Source: Qipengyuania aestuarii (GTDB lineage Bacteria; Pseudomonadota; Alphaproteobacteria; Sphingomonadales; Sphingomonadaceae). From it: a stretch of 64,000 nt of DNA. Positions 1-7,506 of this stretch are shown one piece after another; position 1 is the first letter of the stretch; every line of letters begins with the position of its first letter. The notes under the pieces are model-generated. The model saw only the letters and a list, made by a program, of their open reading frames with translations. It searched no databases and was not told the DNA's origin. Both the position numbers and the translations under genes were made by a program. The stretch lies in assembly GCF_019711535.1 (NCBI RefSeq), contig NZ_JAIGNP010000001.1:806001-870000 (forward strand), read 5' to 3'.

Positions 1-806
1 GACACATTCGCGCGGGTATGGTGGATGACGTCGTTGACCATCAGCCCGATCTGGCTTCGGATCAGTTCGCGCAGCTGGATGTCCCGCGCCACATGCGGGA
101 AGCGCCGCTCGACCTTGCGGAATTGGTCGGCGAGGAAATCGAGCTCCATCAGGTCGTCGAGATCGAGAAAGCCTGCCCTCAGGCCATCGTCGATATCGTG
201 GTTGTCATAGGCAATGTCGTCGGCAACCGCTGCAACCTGCGCCTCGAGCGAAGGCCATTCACCCAGCTCCAGCGGGAACGCCCGATCGACTTCGGCCAGT
301 GCCCAGTTCGGCGTTGCGACCGGGCCATTGTGCTTTGCCATACCTTCCAGCATTTCCCAGGTCAGGTTCAGCCCGACGCGTTCGGGATAGGGGCTTTCGA
401 GCCGCGCAAGCGTGCGGATGCCGTGGGCGTTGTGATCATAGCCACCGGCATGGCTCATGGCCTCTTCCAGCGCTTTCTCGCCCGCATGGCCGAATGGCGG
501 ATGGCCGATGTCGTGCGCCAGGCAAAGCGCCTCGGTCAGATCCTCGTCCAGCCCGAGTTCGCGGGCGATGACCCGCCCGATCTGCGCCACCTCTATGCTA
601 TGGGTGAGGCGGGTGCGATAGTGATCGCCGTCCGGAGCGACGAAGACTTGGGTCTTGGAGCGCAGCCTGCGGAAGGCGATCGAATGGATGATTCGGTCAC
701 GATCGCGCTGGAATTCGCTGCGCGGTCCGCGCGCGCCATCGCGGTCTTCGGCGAATTCGCGTCCGCGCGATGAGGCGGGATCGGCGGCGTAAGGGGCTTT
801 GTGCAT
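1..806 (-). CDS. dgt: dGTPase-like HD-domain phosphohydrolase (3' end outside window)
   Basis: Deoxyguanosinetriphosphate triphosphohydrolase-like protein, which would split dNTPs into deoxynucleoside and triphosphate in the cytoplasm. The ATG at 806 opens a frame that stays open to the window edge (268 codons seen). HD-superfamily metal ligands are visible: His69 in RLTHS, then [15 protein letters not shown] at about residues 96-110 (His98-Asp99), and [11 protein letters not shown] further on. The [11 protein letters not shown] segment near residues 29-39 is typical of the type-2 (dgtP-like) family of alphaproteobacteria. The C-terminus is missing only because the window ends. A nested inverted repeat lies in the leader at 846-890. 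The family call is secure; activity on dGTP specifically is inferred. Confidence 0.9.
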   Translation of the reverse strand, partial: MHKAPYAADPASSRGREFAEDRDGARGPRSEFQRDRDRIIHSIAFRRLRSKTQVFVAPDGDHYRTRLTHSIEVAQIGRVIARELGLDEDLTEALCLAHDIGHPPFGHAGEKALEEAMSHAGGYDHNAHGIRTLARLESPYPERVGLNLTWEMLEGMAKHNGPVATPNWALAEVDRAFPLELGEWPSLEAQVAAVADDIAYDNHDIDDGLRAGFLDLDDLMELDFLADQFRKVERRFPHVARDIQLRELIRSQIGLMVNDVIHHTRANV

Positions 807-845
807 CTGCGAGGGGGCTTAGGTCACCCGATTCCCCGCGACAAC

Positions 846-890
846 GTGAACGAAAAGCGAACCTTCCCGCTTTTCGGCAGGAAGGTTCAC
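846..890 (-). promoter_or_regulatory. Interleaved inverted repeats in the dgt leader
   Basis: Two perfect stems share sequence. CGAAAAGCG (851-859) pairs with CGCTTTTCG (868-876), and AACCTTCC (860-867) pairs with GGAAGGTT (880-887). Each loop contains one arm of the other stem, so only one can form. An outer GTGAAC/GTTCAC pair (846-851/885-890) gives a third option. The element lies between the racemase stop and the dgt start. There is no clear T-run, so attenuation is a hypothesis. Confidence 0.5.
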
Positions 891-912
891 ACGATCGGGC
901 AAAAGCGTAGGT

Positions 913-1602
913 CTAGCCGAAGATCCAGTCGGTCGCGGCGCGGCAGTGGATATCGGTGGAATCGAACACCGGCAGCACATTGGCATCGGTATCGACGACC
1001 AGTTCGAGCTCGGTGCAGGCAAGCACGATGGCATCCGCCCCCTGCTTATCCTTCATGGTGATCACGCTCTTGAGCGCGCGTTCCGCATCGCGCGTCACCC
1101 GGCCCAGCATCAGTTCCTTGTAGATGATGCCATCGACCAATTCGACATCGCCCGGATCGGGCGGCAGCAGGTCCACGCCGTGCGAGACCAGCCGCTGGCG
1201 ATACCAGCTTTCGGTCATCACGTAGCGCGTGCCCAGCAGTGCGGCGCTTTCGCAATTCGCCTCGGCCATCGCTTCGCCCACCGCATCGGCGATGTGGATG
1301 ACCGGGATCGAGATCCCTTCGGCCACGCGGTCATAGACCTTGTGCATGGTGTTTGCCGCGATCACGAGCCCTTCGGCACCGGCCGCTTCCAGCTTGCGCG
1401 CGCTTTCGACCAGGATCGAGGCGACCCCGTCCCAGTCATCGGAATTCTTGGCCGCTGCGATCCGCGAATAGTCCAGACTTTCAATGACCAAAGGCGCGCT
1501 GGCCATCGGCTGTGCCCGTTGCTGGACCAGCTTGTTGATGCGTTCGTAATAGGCGCGGGTGGAAATCCAGCTCATCCCGCCGATGAGACCCAATGTGCGC
1601 AA
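913..1602 (-). CDS. Aspartate/glutamate racemase family protein
   Basis: Member of the Asp/Glu racemase family (COG1794, YgeA/RacX type), 229 aa from a TTG at 1602, close to the 230 aa of E. coli YgeA. This start gives the family N-terminus (M)RTLGLIGGMSW and has GGGAG eight bases upstream. A TTG at 1620 would add six residues. Two-base racemases use one residue just before an Asn-Thr motif and a Cys near the C-terminus. The C-terminal one is present (Cys196 in LACTELEL). The first position is Ala83 in IAANTMHKV, where YgeA has Thr83. Racemisation is therefore uncertain, and an altered reaction is possible. It lies 53 bp downstream of the alpha/beta hydrolase stop on the same strand, so the two may be co-transcribed. 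Confidence 0.8.
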   Translation of the reverse strand: MRTLGLIGGMSWISTRAYYERINKLVQQRAQPMASAPLVIESLDYSRIAAAKNSDDWDGVASILVESARKLEAAGAEGLVIAANTMHKVYDRVAEGISIPVIHIADAVGEAMAEANCESAALLGTRYVMTESWYRQRLVSHGVDLLPPDPGDVELVDGIIYKELMLGRVTRDAERALKSVITMKDKQGADAIVLACTELELVVDTDANVLPVFDSTDIHCRAATDWIFG

Positions 1603-1655
1603 AGTCCGCGCTCCCTTCAATCGTGTTTAGCCGCCCCCTGTGCGGCCCCTCATGT

Positions 1656-2657
1656 TCAAGGGCTTAGAACGGGCTCGGCACCTGCCGGTTCCGTGATTGG
1701 CAGATCGGGCGGAACCAGCGCTTCGGGAAGCCAGATGGCAAGGTCGGTGGCGCTGCGTTCTGCCGCCTCTTCCATCGGCAGGTGCCCGACGCCGTCATAG
1801 GCCACCAGCGTGGAGCGCGGCAGATGCTCATCGTACCACAGCGCCGCCTCGTAAGGGATCAGCGCATCTTCCTTCCCCCAGATGATCAGCGTGGGCACTC
1901 GGACCCGCGCCACATCCTGTGCATCGAAGCTGCTGCGGGCCGTTCCGAACCGTTTGCGGGTCGCGCCGCGATTGCCCGGATATCGTGCCAGTTCCCAATA
2001 GCGATCTATGGCGGCATCGGTGGCGACGGCCTGATTGGACACACTCTGGCGCAGGCTCTTGGCGACCAGGCTGCGCGGCAGCAGCTGGCTCATGATGTCG
2101 CCCACCACCGGCACGCCTGCCAGCGTGAAGGCGATATTGCCGCCCCCTTCCCGCTCTACCGGCGCGCCTGCTGCATCGACCAGCACCAGCGCATCCAGCC
2201 GCCAGGGCTTGGCGATGGCATAGGCCATGGCGATGCCGCCGCCCATCGAATTGCCCGCCAGCGTGAAGGTGTCGACGCCCAGCTTGGCGGTCACCGCGTC
2301 GATGTCTGCGCCGAAGGCTTCGGGGCTATAGTCATCGTCCGGCGCGGGGCCGGTCAGCCCGTGGCCGCGCTGGTCGAACCGGATCACGCGGTAATCCGCC
2401 TTCAGCATGTCAGCCCATTCCTGCCACGTATGCAGATCGGAGTTCGATCCGTGAAGCAGCACGATCACCGGTGCATCGCGCGGGCCTTCATCGCGCACAT
2501 GGATCGCCCGGCCATCGCCCACCGGGATGAACTGCGACGGGGCGGCGCCGTATTTCGCGCGCATCGCCGCCGGGTCGGTATCGGGTACGCGGAAGGCCAG
2601 CACGGCCACCACCAGCACCGCGACGAGAATCAGCAGCCCCCGCCAGAACCACTTCAT
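1656..2657 (-). CDS. Membrane-anchored alpha/beta hydrolase
   Basis: Alpha/beta-fold hydrolase of 333 aa. Residues 1-22 form a single hydrophobic N-terminal segment, predicted to anchor the enzyme with its domain in the periplasm. Fold signatures are the oxyanion strand LLHGSN, the nucleophile elbow GNSMGG and the C-terminal catalytic His in GVGHLP. The acid is probably the Asp in WGKEDALIP. The ATG at 2657 follows a good Shine-Dalgarno (GGAGGG). The substrate cannot be read from sequence; relatives act on esters, epoxides or haloalkanes. The C-terminal 20 residues are Pro-rich and may be a flexible tail. The next gene downstream is the racemase. Confidence 0.82.
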   Translation of the reverse strand: MKWFWRGLLILVAVLVVAVLAFRVPDTDPAAMRAKYGAAPSQFIPVGDGRAIHVRDEGPRDAPVIVLLHGSNSDLHTWQEWADMLKADYRVIRFDQRGHGLTGPAPDDDYSPEAFGADIDAVTAKLGVDTFTLAGNSMGGGIAMAYAIAKPWRLDALVLVDAAGAPVEREGGGNIAFTLAGVPVVGDIMSQLLPRSLVAKSLRQSVSNQAVATDAAIDRYWELARYPGNRGATRKRFGTARSSFDAQDVARVRVPTLIIWGKEDALIPYEAALWYDEHLPRSTLVAYDGVGHLPMEEAAERSATDLAIWLPEALVPPDLPITEPAGAEPVLSP

Positions 2658-2815
2658 CGAGACCCTCCCCGTTCAGCTTGAGCCATCCAATCCTGAAGGA
2701 TGGAGCGCCTGGAGCACAGTCCAGAGGATAAAATCCCCGCTGCGCGTCGGGCGCCCCCATGGCATGGCTCGGTCATTCTCATGGCGCGAGGATAGGCGAA
2801 TTGGTCCCGAGTAGG

Positions 2816-2835
2816 AAAGGGCCGAGACGGCCTTT
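2816..2835 (-). terminator. Probable terminator of the transhydrogenase cluster
   Basis: On the minus strand AAAGGCCG and CGGCCCTTT pair around a three-base loop with one bulged G. The hairpin lies 48 bp after the last gene of the pnt cluster and ends in TTT. The T-run is short. The rest of the 2658-2882 gap shows no gene. Confidence 0.45.
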
Positions 2836-2882
2836 GCCCCGGCGCGATTCCGTTCTCGCGATCCCTGATAGCCGTTGCCGGT

Positions 2883-3224
2883 CTAGCGGGCCGCGAAGGA
2901 ACAGATCGCCGCAGAGGTGCCGACGACTTCGATCGCTTCGGGATCGTCCACCCGGCGCAGCCGCTCGAGAAATTCGGCCATGGTCAGCGGCAGTTCGCTC
3001 TCGCCCTCGCGGGCCTGCAAGTTTTCCAGCTTGCGCAGCTGGTTGAGCGAAAGGCGTTCCGACAGACGCTGGCCCATGCAGGCAGCCACCGGCTGGGGGA
3101 TGCCCTTGTCGACCAGCGTGGTCTCGATCCTGTCTGAGGTGACCTGTTCCACCCCGCCGAGCGCGCCCCACAGAAACAGGCCGCCGATCGCGAGCAGAGC
3201 GATGATGATAATGATGTTACGCAT
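2883..3224 (-). CDS. Small single-span membrane protein, function unknown
   Basis: A 113-aa protein that I do not assign to a named family. Residues 3-22 are a strongly hydrophobic segment (Ile/Leu-rich, then GALGG), suggesting an N-terminal anchor with a soluble domain of about 90 residues. That domain contains two Cys (in AACMGQRL and AICSFAAR). It starts four bases after the pntB stop and is almost certainly co-transcribed with the transhydrogenase genes. Whether it acts with the transhydrogenase is unknown. The hairpin at 2816-2835 probably ends the operon after it. Confidence 0.7.
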   Translation of the reverse strand: MRNIIIIIALLAIGGLFLWGALGGVEQVTSDRIETTLVDKGIPQPVAACMGQRLSERLSLNQLRKLENLQAREGESELPLTMAEFLERLRRVDDPEAIEVVGTSAAICSFAAR

Positions 3225-3228
3225 GAAT

Positions 3229-4914
3229 TCAGTCGAGCGCCTTCACGATTTCTTCGACCATCTTCTTGGCATCGGACAGCAGCATCATGGTCTGGTCCAT
3301 GTAGAAGACGTCATTGTCCACGCCTGCATAGCCCACCCCGCCCATGGAGCGCTTGATGAAGAAGACCTGTTTCGCCTTGTCCACGTCGAACACGGGCATG
3401 CCGTAGATGGGCGATGATTTGTCGGTCTTGGCCGCCGGATTCACCACATCGTTCGCGCCGATGATGAAGGCAACGTCGGCCTGCGCGAATTCGGAATTGA
3501 TGTCCTCCAGCTCGAAGACGTTTTCGTAAGGCACCTGCGCTTCGGCCAGCAGCACGTTCATGTGCCCCGGCATGCGCCCGGCGACGGGGTGGATCGCGTA
3601 TTTCACCTCCACGCCCTTTTCTTCGAGGATGTCGGCCATTTCGCGCAAGGCGTGCTGCGCCTGTGCCACTGCCATGCCGTAACCGGGGATGATGATGACC
3701 TTTTCCGCCTGTTCGAGCATGAAGGCCGCATCGGCCGCGCTGCCCTGCTTGTAGGGGCGCTGCTCTTTCGCCTCGCCCCCCGCTCCTGCACTGTCGTCCG
3801 CGCCGAAGCCGCCCGCGATTACGGAGATGAAGCTGCGGTTCATCGCACGGCACATGATGTAGCTGAGGATCGCGCCCGACGAGCCGACCAGCGCGCCGGT
3901 GATGATCATCGCCGTATTTCCGAGCGTAAAGCCCATCGCCGCCGCCGCCCAGCCCGAATAGGAGTTCAGCATCGACACCACGACCGGCATGTCCGCCCCG
4001 CCGATGGGGATGATCAGCAGGAAACCGATAAGGAAGGCGAGCACGGTCAGCGCGACGATGAGCGGCATGGTCTCGGCAGGAGACGCCATGGCGAAGAGCG
4101 CGGTCAGCACGATGATCGCCGCCAGCGTACCGAGATTGATGATGTGGCGCGCGGGCAGGAGGATGGGCGATCCGCTCATCCGCCCCGACAGCTTCAGGAA
4201 GGCGATGACCGAGCCGGAGAAGGTGATGGCACCGATGGCGATGCCGAGGCCCATCTCGACCTTACTGACTGCGCCGATCTGCATCGGCAGGCTGTAGTCC
4301 GTGCCGATCGTATCCATCGGCACCAGCAACCCGAACGCACCCGGATTGAGATAGGCCGCCCAGCCGACAAGCACTGCGGCCAGACCGACGAGGCTATGGA
4401 AGGCCGCGACGAGTTCGGGCATCGCGGTCATGGCGATCCGGCGGGCGATTGTGATGCCGATGATCGCACCGACGGCGATGGCGATGAGGATTTCGCCCAT
4501 AGAGAACAGGTCAAATCGCTGGACACAGTCATGCACGCAAGCGACGTCCATCGCAACAGGCGTCTCGCTAACTGGAGCGCTCATCGGAAAATGCGTCACC
4601 AGCGTCGTCACTACGGCGATCAGCATGCCGATCATGCCGAAGCGGTTGCCCGTCCGGCTCGTCGCGGGCGACGAAAGGCCGCGCAGCGCAAGGATAAAGA
4701 ACACGCCCGACACGAGATAGGCGAGCGCGACCCACGGGTTCACCGCCTCTCCGGTTGCGGCCCGAGCGGGTGTGGCAAAACCCACCATCGTCATCGCGAG
4801 AAGCGAAGCGACGAAGCGATCCATAGACCGGCCGCCAAGCTTCGCGCGAGGGCTATGGATTGCCGCGGCGACTGCGTCGCCTCGCAATGACGGGATGGAG
4901 AGGAAGCGCATCAT
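3229..4914 (-). CDS. pntB: NAD(P) transhydrogenase subunit beta, with repeat-derived N-terminus
   Basis: Beta subunit of the proton-translocating Re/Si-specific transhydrogenase, which uses the proton gradient to reduce NADP+ with NADH. It carries the multi-helix membrane domain and the C-terminal NADP-binding domain (PGYGMAVAQAQ, HPVAGRMPGHMNVLLAEA, GANDVVNP). The ATG at 4914 overlaps the pntAB stop (TGATG) and has AAGGAG eight bases upstream, giving 561 aa against 462 in E. coli. Residues 8-42 are encoded by a dispersed palindromic repeat (4789-4893). An alternative ATG at 4824 (Met31) would start inside that repeat and give 531 aa, but has no good ribosome-binding site. Residues 31-52 look like a signal peptide ending ARA. 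A loop at about residues 108-135 holds an extra C-x3-C segment absent from the E. coli protein. Confidence 0.93.
   Translation of the reverse strand: MMRFLSIPSLRGDAVAAAIHSPRAKLGGRSMDRFVASLLAMTMVGFATPARAATGEAVNPWVALAYLVSGVFFILALRGLSSPATSRTGNRFGMIGMLIAVVTTLVTHFPMSAPVSETPVAMDVACVHDCVQRFDLFSMGEILIAIAVGAIIGITIARRIAMTAMPELVAAFHSLVGLAAVLVGWAAYLNPGAFGLLVPMDTIGTDYSLPMQIGAVSKVEMGLGIAIGAITFSGSVIAFLKLSGRMSGSPILLPARHIINLGTLAAIIVLTALFAMASPAETMPLIVALTVLAFLIGFLLIIPIGGADMPVVVSMLNSYSGWAAAAMGFTLGNTAMIITGALVGSSGAILSYIMCRAMNRSFISVIAGGFGADDSAGAGGEAKEQRPYKQGSAADAAFMLEQAEKVIIIPGYGMAVAQAQHALREMADILEEKGVEVKYAIHPVAGRMPGHMNVLLAEAQVPYENVFELEDINSEFAQADVAFIIGANDVVNPAAKTDKSSPIYGMPVFDVDKAKQVFFIKRSMGGVGYAGVDNDVFYMDQTMMLLSDAKKMVEEIVKALD
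4789..4893. repeat. Dispersed palindromic repeat inside pntB
   Basis: An imperfect inverted pair: left arm 4789-4826 (begins CGTCATCGCGAG, ends ATCCATAG), right arm 4853-4893 (begins CTATGGATTGC, ends GCAATGACGG), with a 26-bp centre. It matches a familiar proteobacterial intergenic repeat whose arms read CGTCATTGCGAG...GCAATCCA. Here it lies entirely within a coding region and its 105 bp (35 codons) keep the frame open. Confidence 0.75.
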
Positions 4915-5198
4915 CACTTCTTCTCCTTCTTCTTGTACATAGCCAGCATCCGCGCTGTTACCGCGAAGCCGCCGAAGATGTTGACGCTGGCGAGCACGAT
5001 GCCGAGCAGCCCCAGCCACTTTGCCCCCGGCACATCCGCCGCCGCCGCCGCGATCAGCGCGCCGACGATGATCACGGAAGAAATCGCATTGGTCACCGCC
5101 ATCAGCGGCGTGTGCAGCGCGGGCGTGACCGACCAGACCACGTAATAGCCGACGAAACACGCCAGCACGAAGATCGACAGGATCGAAATGAAGTCCAA
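4914..5198 (-). CDS. pntAB: NAD(P) transhydrogenase subunit alpha, part 2 (membrane segment)
   Basis: The small membrane subunit corresponding to the C-terminal transmembrane part of fused PntA, 94 aa from a TTG at 5198. It has three hydrophobic helices and the family sequence FISILSIFVLACFVGYYVVW followed by SVTPALHTPLMAVTNAISS. The TTG start gives the usual (M)DFISILS N-terminus and has AAGGGG upstream. An ATG at 5252 would add 18 residues not typical of the family. The C-terminus ends in a Lys-rich tail, and the stop overlaps the pntB start. Together with pntAA and pntB it forms the three-polypeptide enzyme found in many alphaproteobacteria. Confidence 0.9.
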   Translation of the reverse strand: MDFISILSIFVLACFVGYYVVWSVTPALHTPLMAVTNAISSVIIVGALIAAAAADVPGAKWLGLLGIVLASVNIFGGFAVTARMLAMYKKKEKK

Positions 5199-5327
5199 CT
5201 GTCCGCCCCTTCCCAAAGAACCTGCAAACCTTGTGCAAGAGGATCGGATCAAAGTCGAGCGCCGAAACGAACGGGGCCGCGAATGCGCAATGCACTCGCG
5301 GCCCCGATCTTTTGCGTTGAAGCAGGC

Positions 5328-5900
5328 TTACATGCTGGGTGTCAGCACGCCGTTGACCACGTGGATCACGCCGTTCGACTGCATGACGTCGGCCTGTGTC
5401 ACATAAGCCGAACTGCCGTTCTTGCCCATGATCATCACATTGCCGCCCTGCATGTGGAAGGTCAGCGGTTCGCCCTGAACCGTCGTGACCGTTGCCGTGC
5501 CATTCCCGGCACGAATGCGATCCATCAGATCGGCTGCCGTTATGCGGCCCGGAACGACGTGATAGGTCAGAACTTTCTGCAGCGCCGGGCGGTTGGCGTC
5601 CATCATCAGCATGTTGCGGGTGGCCTCGGGCACGCGGGCAAAGGCCGCATCGGTCGGAGCGAACACAGTGAAGGGTCCCGGACCCGAAAGCGTGTCGACA
5701 AGCTGTGCCTGCTTGACCGCTGCCACCAGCGTGGTGTGGATCGGCGAATTGGCCGCATTCGCCACGATGTTCTGATTGGCGTACATGGCAGCGCCGTCGA
5801 TATAGGCGACGTCATTATCCATCGAGCCGCCCATGGTGGTTGCGCATCCTGCGAGTGACAGCGCGGCTGCGCCCACTCCCATCAAAAAAGCCTTCTTCAT
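5328..5900 (-). CDS. Fasciclin (FAS1) domain lipoprotein
   Basis: A 190-aa lipoprotein with signal peptide and lipobox LAGC (Cys19), followed by one FAS1 domain. The two conserved FAS1 boxes are visible: GPFTVFAPTDAAF and the Tyr-His box LTYHVVPGRI, then NGVIHVVNGVLTP at the end. FAS1 domains mediate adhesion or matrix interactions at the cell surface. The gene sits between pntAA (133 bp upstream) and pntAB (129 bp downstream), interrupting the transhydrogenase genes. It has its own near-consensus general-stress promoter at 5935-5960, so it is probably transcribed separately under stress and may carry pntAB-pntB with it. Confidence 0.9.
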   Translation of the reverse strand: MKKAFLMGVGAAALSLAGCATTMGGSMDNDVAYIDGAAMYANQNIVANAANSPIHTTLVAAVKQAQLVDTLSGPGPFTVFAPTDAAFARVPEATRNMLMMDANRPALQKVLTYHVVPGRITAADLMDRIRAGNGTATVTTVQGEPLTFHMQGGNVMIMGKNGSSAYVTQADVMQSNGVIHVVNGVLTPSM

Positions 5901-5934
5901 ATTGTAGGGTCCCTTTTCAATCTCCCGGTCACCC

Positions 5935-5960
5935 TACGGTTTAGCCAAGGCTAATGTTCC
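5935..5960 (-). promoter_or_regulatory. Near-consensus EcfG (general stress) promoter of the fasciclin gene
   Basis: On the minus strand GGAAC (5960-5956) is followed after 17 bases by CGTA (5938-5935). The EcfG consensus in alphaproteobacteria is GGAAC-N16/17-CGTT, so one -10 base differs. The start codon lies 34 bases downstream. A perfect TTAGCCAAGGCTAA palindrome fills most of the spacer (5941-5954), and GTAGGGT/ACCCTAC (5904-5910/5931-5937) flanks the leader. Confidence 0.5.
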
Positions 5961-6033
5961 GAGACACGCGGATATCTGCGCGCGGCGCGCTTTCAAGGGA
6001 GCGAATTGCCGCCGACAGCCAGCGCGCGAGAGC

Positions 6034-7155
6034 CTATCCGGCCAATCTTTCGTTCACCACCTTGCCGCCCTGCGTGAGCCGCACGGCGTCGCCGATTTCC
6101 TCGTCCAGCACGGGCCTGCCGGCCTCCTTGTCCCAGAAGGCCGAGAGGAAATTGTAGAGATTGCGCGCGAACAGAGCCGATGCGTCGGCTGCCAGATGGC
6201 CGGCGGTATTCGAATAGCCGACGATTTTCACGCCGTGTTTCTCGACGGTCTGGTCGGGCTGCGAGCCTGCCACGTTTCCGCCCTGCGCCACGGCCAAGTC
6301 GAAGATCACACTGCCCGGCTTCATACTGGCGATCTGCGCGTCCGAAATCAGTTTCGGCGCGGGCCTGCCGGGGATCAGCGCGGTGGTGATGACGATGTCC
6401 TGCTTGGCGATGTGCGCGCTGACCAGCTCGGCTTGCGCCTTCTGGTATTCCTCGCTCATCTCGGTGGCATAGCCGCCCGAGCCTTCGCCCTCGATGCCCG
6501 CGACGTCCTCGACGAACACCGGTTTCGCTCCGAGCGACTGGATCTGTTCCTTGGTGGCCGACCGCACATCGGTGGCGGATACCTGCGCGCCGAGCCGCTT
6601 GGCGGTGGCGATCGCCTGCAGGCCCGCCACGCCGACGCCCATCACGAAAACCTTGGCCGCCTGCACCGTGCCGGCGGCGGTCATCATCATCGGGAAGGCG
6701 CGGCCGTAAGTGTTGGCGGCCGTCAGCACCGCCTTGTAGCCTGCCAGATTAGACTGGCTGGACAGTACGTCCATGCTCTGCGCACGCGTGATGCGCGGCA
6801 TGAATTCCATCGCCAGCGCCTCGAAACCGCCCTTGGCATAGGCAGCGACACGCTCTGTCTCGCGGAAGGGATTGAAGGTTGCCGCGACCCAGGCGCCCGG
6901 CTTCGCGCCGGCCAGCGCCATCACGTCGGGCGCCTGCACGCCCAGCACGATGTCCGCCCCCTCTACAGCCTTGGCAGCCGGGACGACTTCGGCCCCGGCT
7001 TCGCGATAGGCTTCGTCGGTGACGGAGGCGGCGAGCCCCGCCCCCTCCTCTACCGCGATCGTGGCACCCAGGGCGATGAATTTCTTCACCGTTTCGGGCG
7101 TGATGGCGACCCGGTTTTCACCGGGCGCCCGCTCCTTCAGTGCCGCGATCCGCAT
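6034..7155 (-). CDS. pntAA: NAD(P) transhydrogenase subunit alpha, part 1 (NAD-binding)
   Basis: Soluble NAD(H)-binding subunit of the proton-translocating transhydrogenase, 373 aa, homologous to alanine dehydrogenase. It begins MRIAALKERAPGENRVAITP, as in the family, and contains the Rossmann segment VFVMGVGVAGLQAIATAKRLGA and the mobile-loop region before GRPAPKLIS. The membrane part of alpha is a separate gene (pntAB). The ATG at 7155 is 13 bp after the stop of the small cytochrome oxidase subunit IV-like gene. Unlike most three-gene pnt operons, it is separated from pntAB by the fasciclin gene. Confidence 0.95.
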   Translation of the reverse strand: MRIAALKERAPGENRVAITPETVKKFIALGATIAVEEGAGLAASVTDEAYREAGAEVVPAAKAVEGADIVLGVQAPDVMALAGAKPGAWVAATFNPFRETERVAAYAKGGFEALAMEFMPRITRAQSMDVLSSQSNLAGYKAVLTAANTYGRAFPMMMTAAGTVQAAKVFVMGVGVAGLQAIATAKRLGAQVSATDVRSATKEQIQSLGAKPVFVEDVAGIEGEGSGGYATEMSEEYQKAQAELVSAHIAKQDIVITTALIPGRPAPKLISDAQIASMKPGSVIFDLAVAQGGNVAGSQPDQTVEKHGVKIVGYSNTAGHLAADASALFARNLYNFLSAFWDKEAGRPVLDEEIGDAVRLTQGGKVVNERLAG

Positions 7156-7168
7156 GCGCCTCGCGGGC

Positions 7169-7294
7169 TTAACTGGCGATCATCAGGACGACGAAGGCAG
7201 CGATAGCCACGATCAGCGGGACTGCCCATTTGAGCATGCCGATGAAGGAACCGTAGGTTTTCTCATGAGCCTTGCGGTCGTTGGCGGTTTCCAT
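7169..7294 (-). CDS. aa3-type cytochrome c oxidase subunit IV-like small protein
   Basis: A 41-aa single-span membrane protein. The N-terminal sequence with AHEKTYGSFIGMLKW followed by a hydrophobic helix matches the bacterial aa3-type cytochrome oxidase subunit IV family (PF07835). The start at 7294 has AAGGG upstream, and the stop lies 13 bp before pntAA. No other oxidase genes are near, so this protein heads the transhydrogenase cluster. Either it serves an oxidase encoded elsewhere, or it has a role with the transhydrogenase; sequence cannot decide. Confidence 0.82.
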   Translation of the reverse strand: METANDRKAHEKTYGSFIGMLKWAVPLIVAIAAFVVLMIAS

Positions 7295-7506
7295 GTCTTG
7301 TACCCTTATTCGATGTTGGTGTTTCCGGCAGAGGTTTAGAATGGAGTGCTCCGCTCGACAAGGGCGTTGGGCAACCGCGCCCTGTCCTGCGCCGTTCGCC
7401 GGGCATGAGAGTTAATACGCTCTTTACCGGTCCCTTCTAGCGTCTAGGTTAGTTGACGGAGCGGGAGGGACGCCCGGGGCAGAAAATGAATTGGGGAGCA
7501 CACACA

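Noticed and set aside
4915..5295. Extension of pntB upstream to 5295
   Set aside because: This part overlaps pntAB in another frame and is not PntB-like. The overlap with the pntAB stop and AAGGAG support 4914.
7412..7427. CtrA-like site TTAA-N7-TTTAC upstream of the NtrC-like gene
   Set aside because: One core mismatch and no supporting sites nearby; expected by chance at this level.
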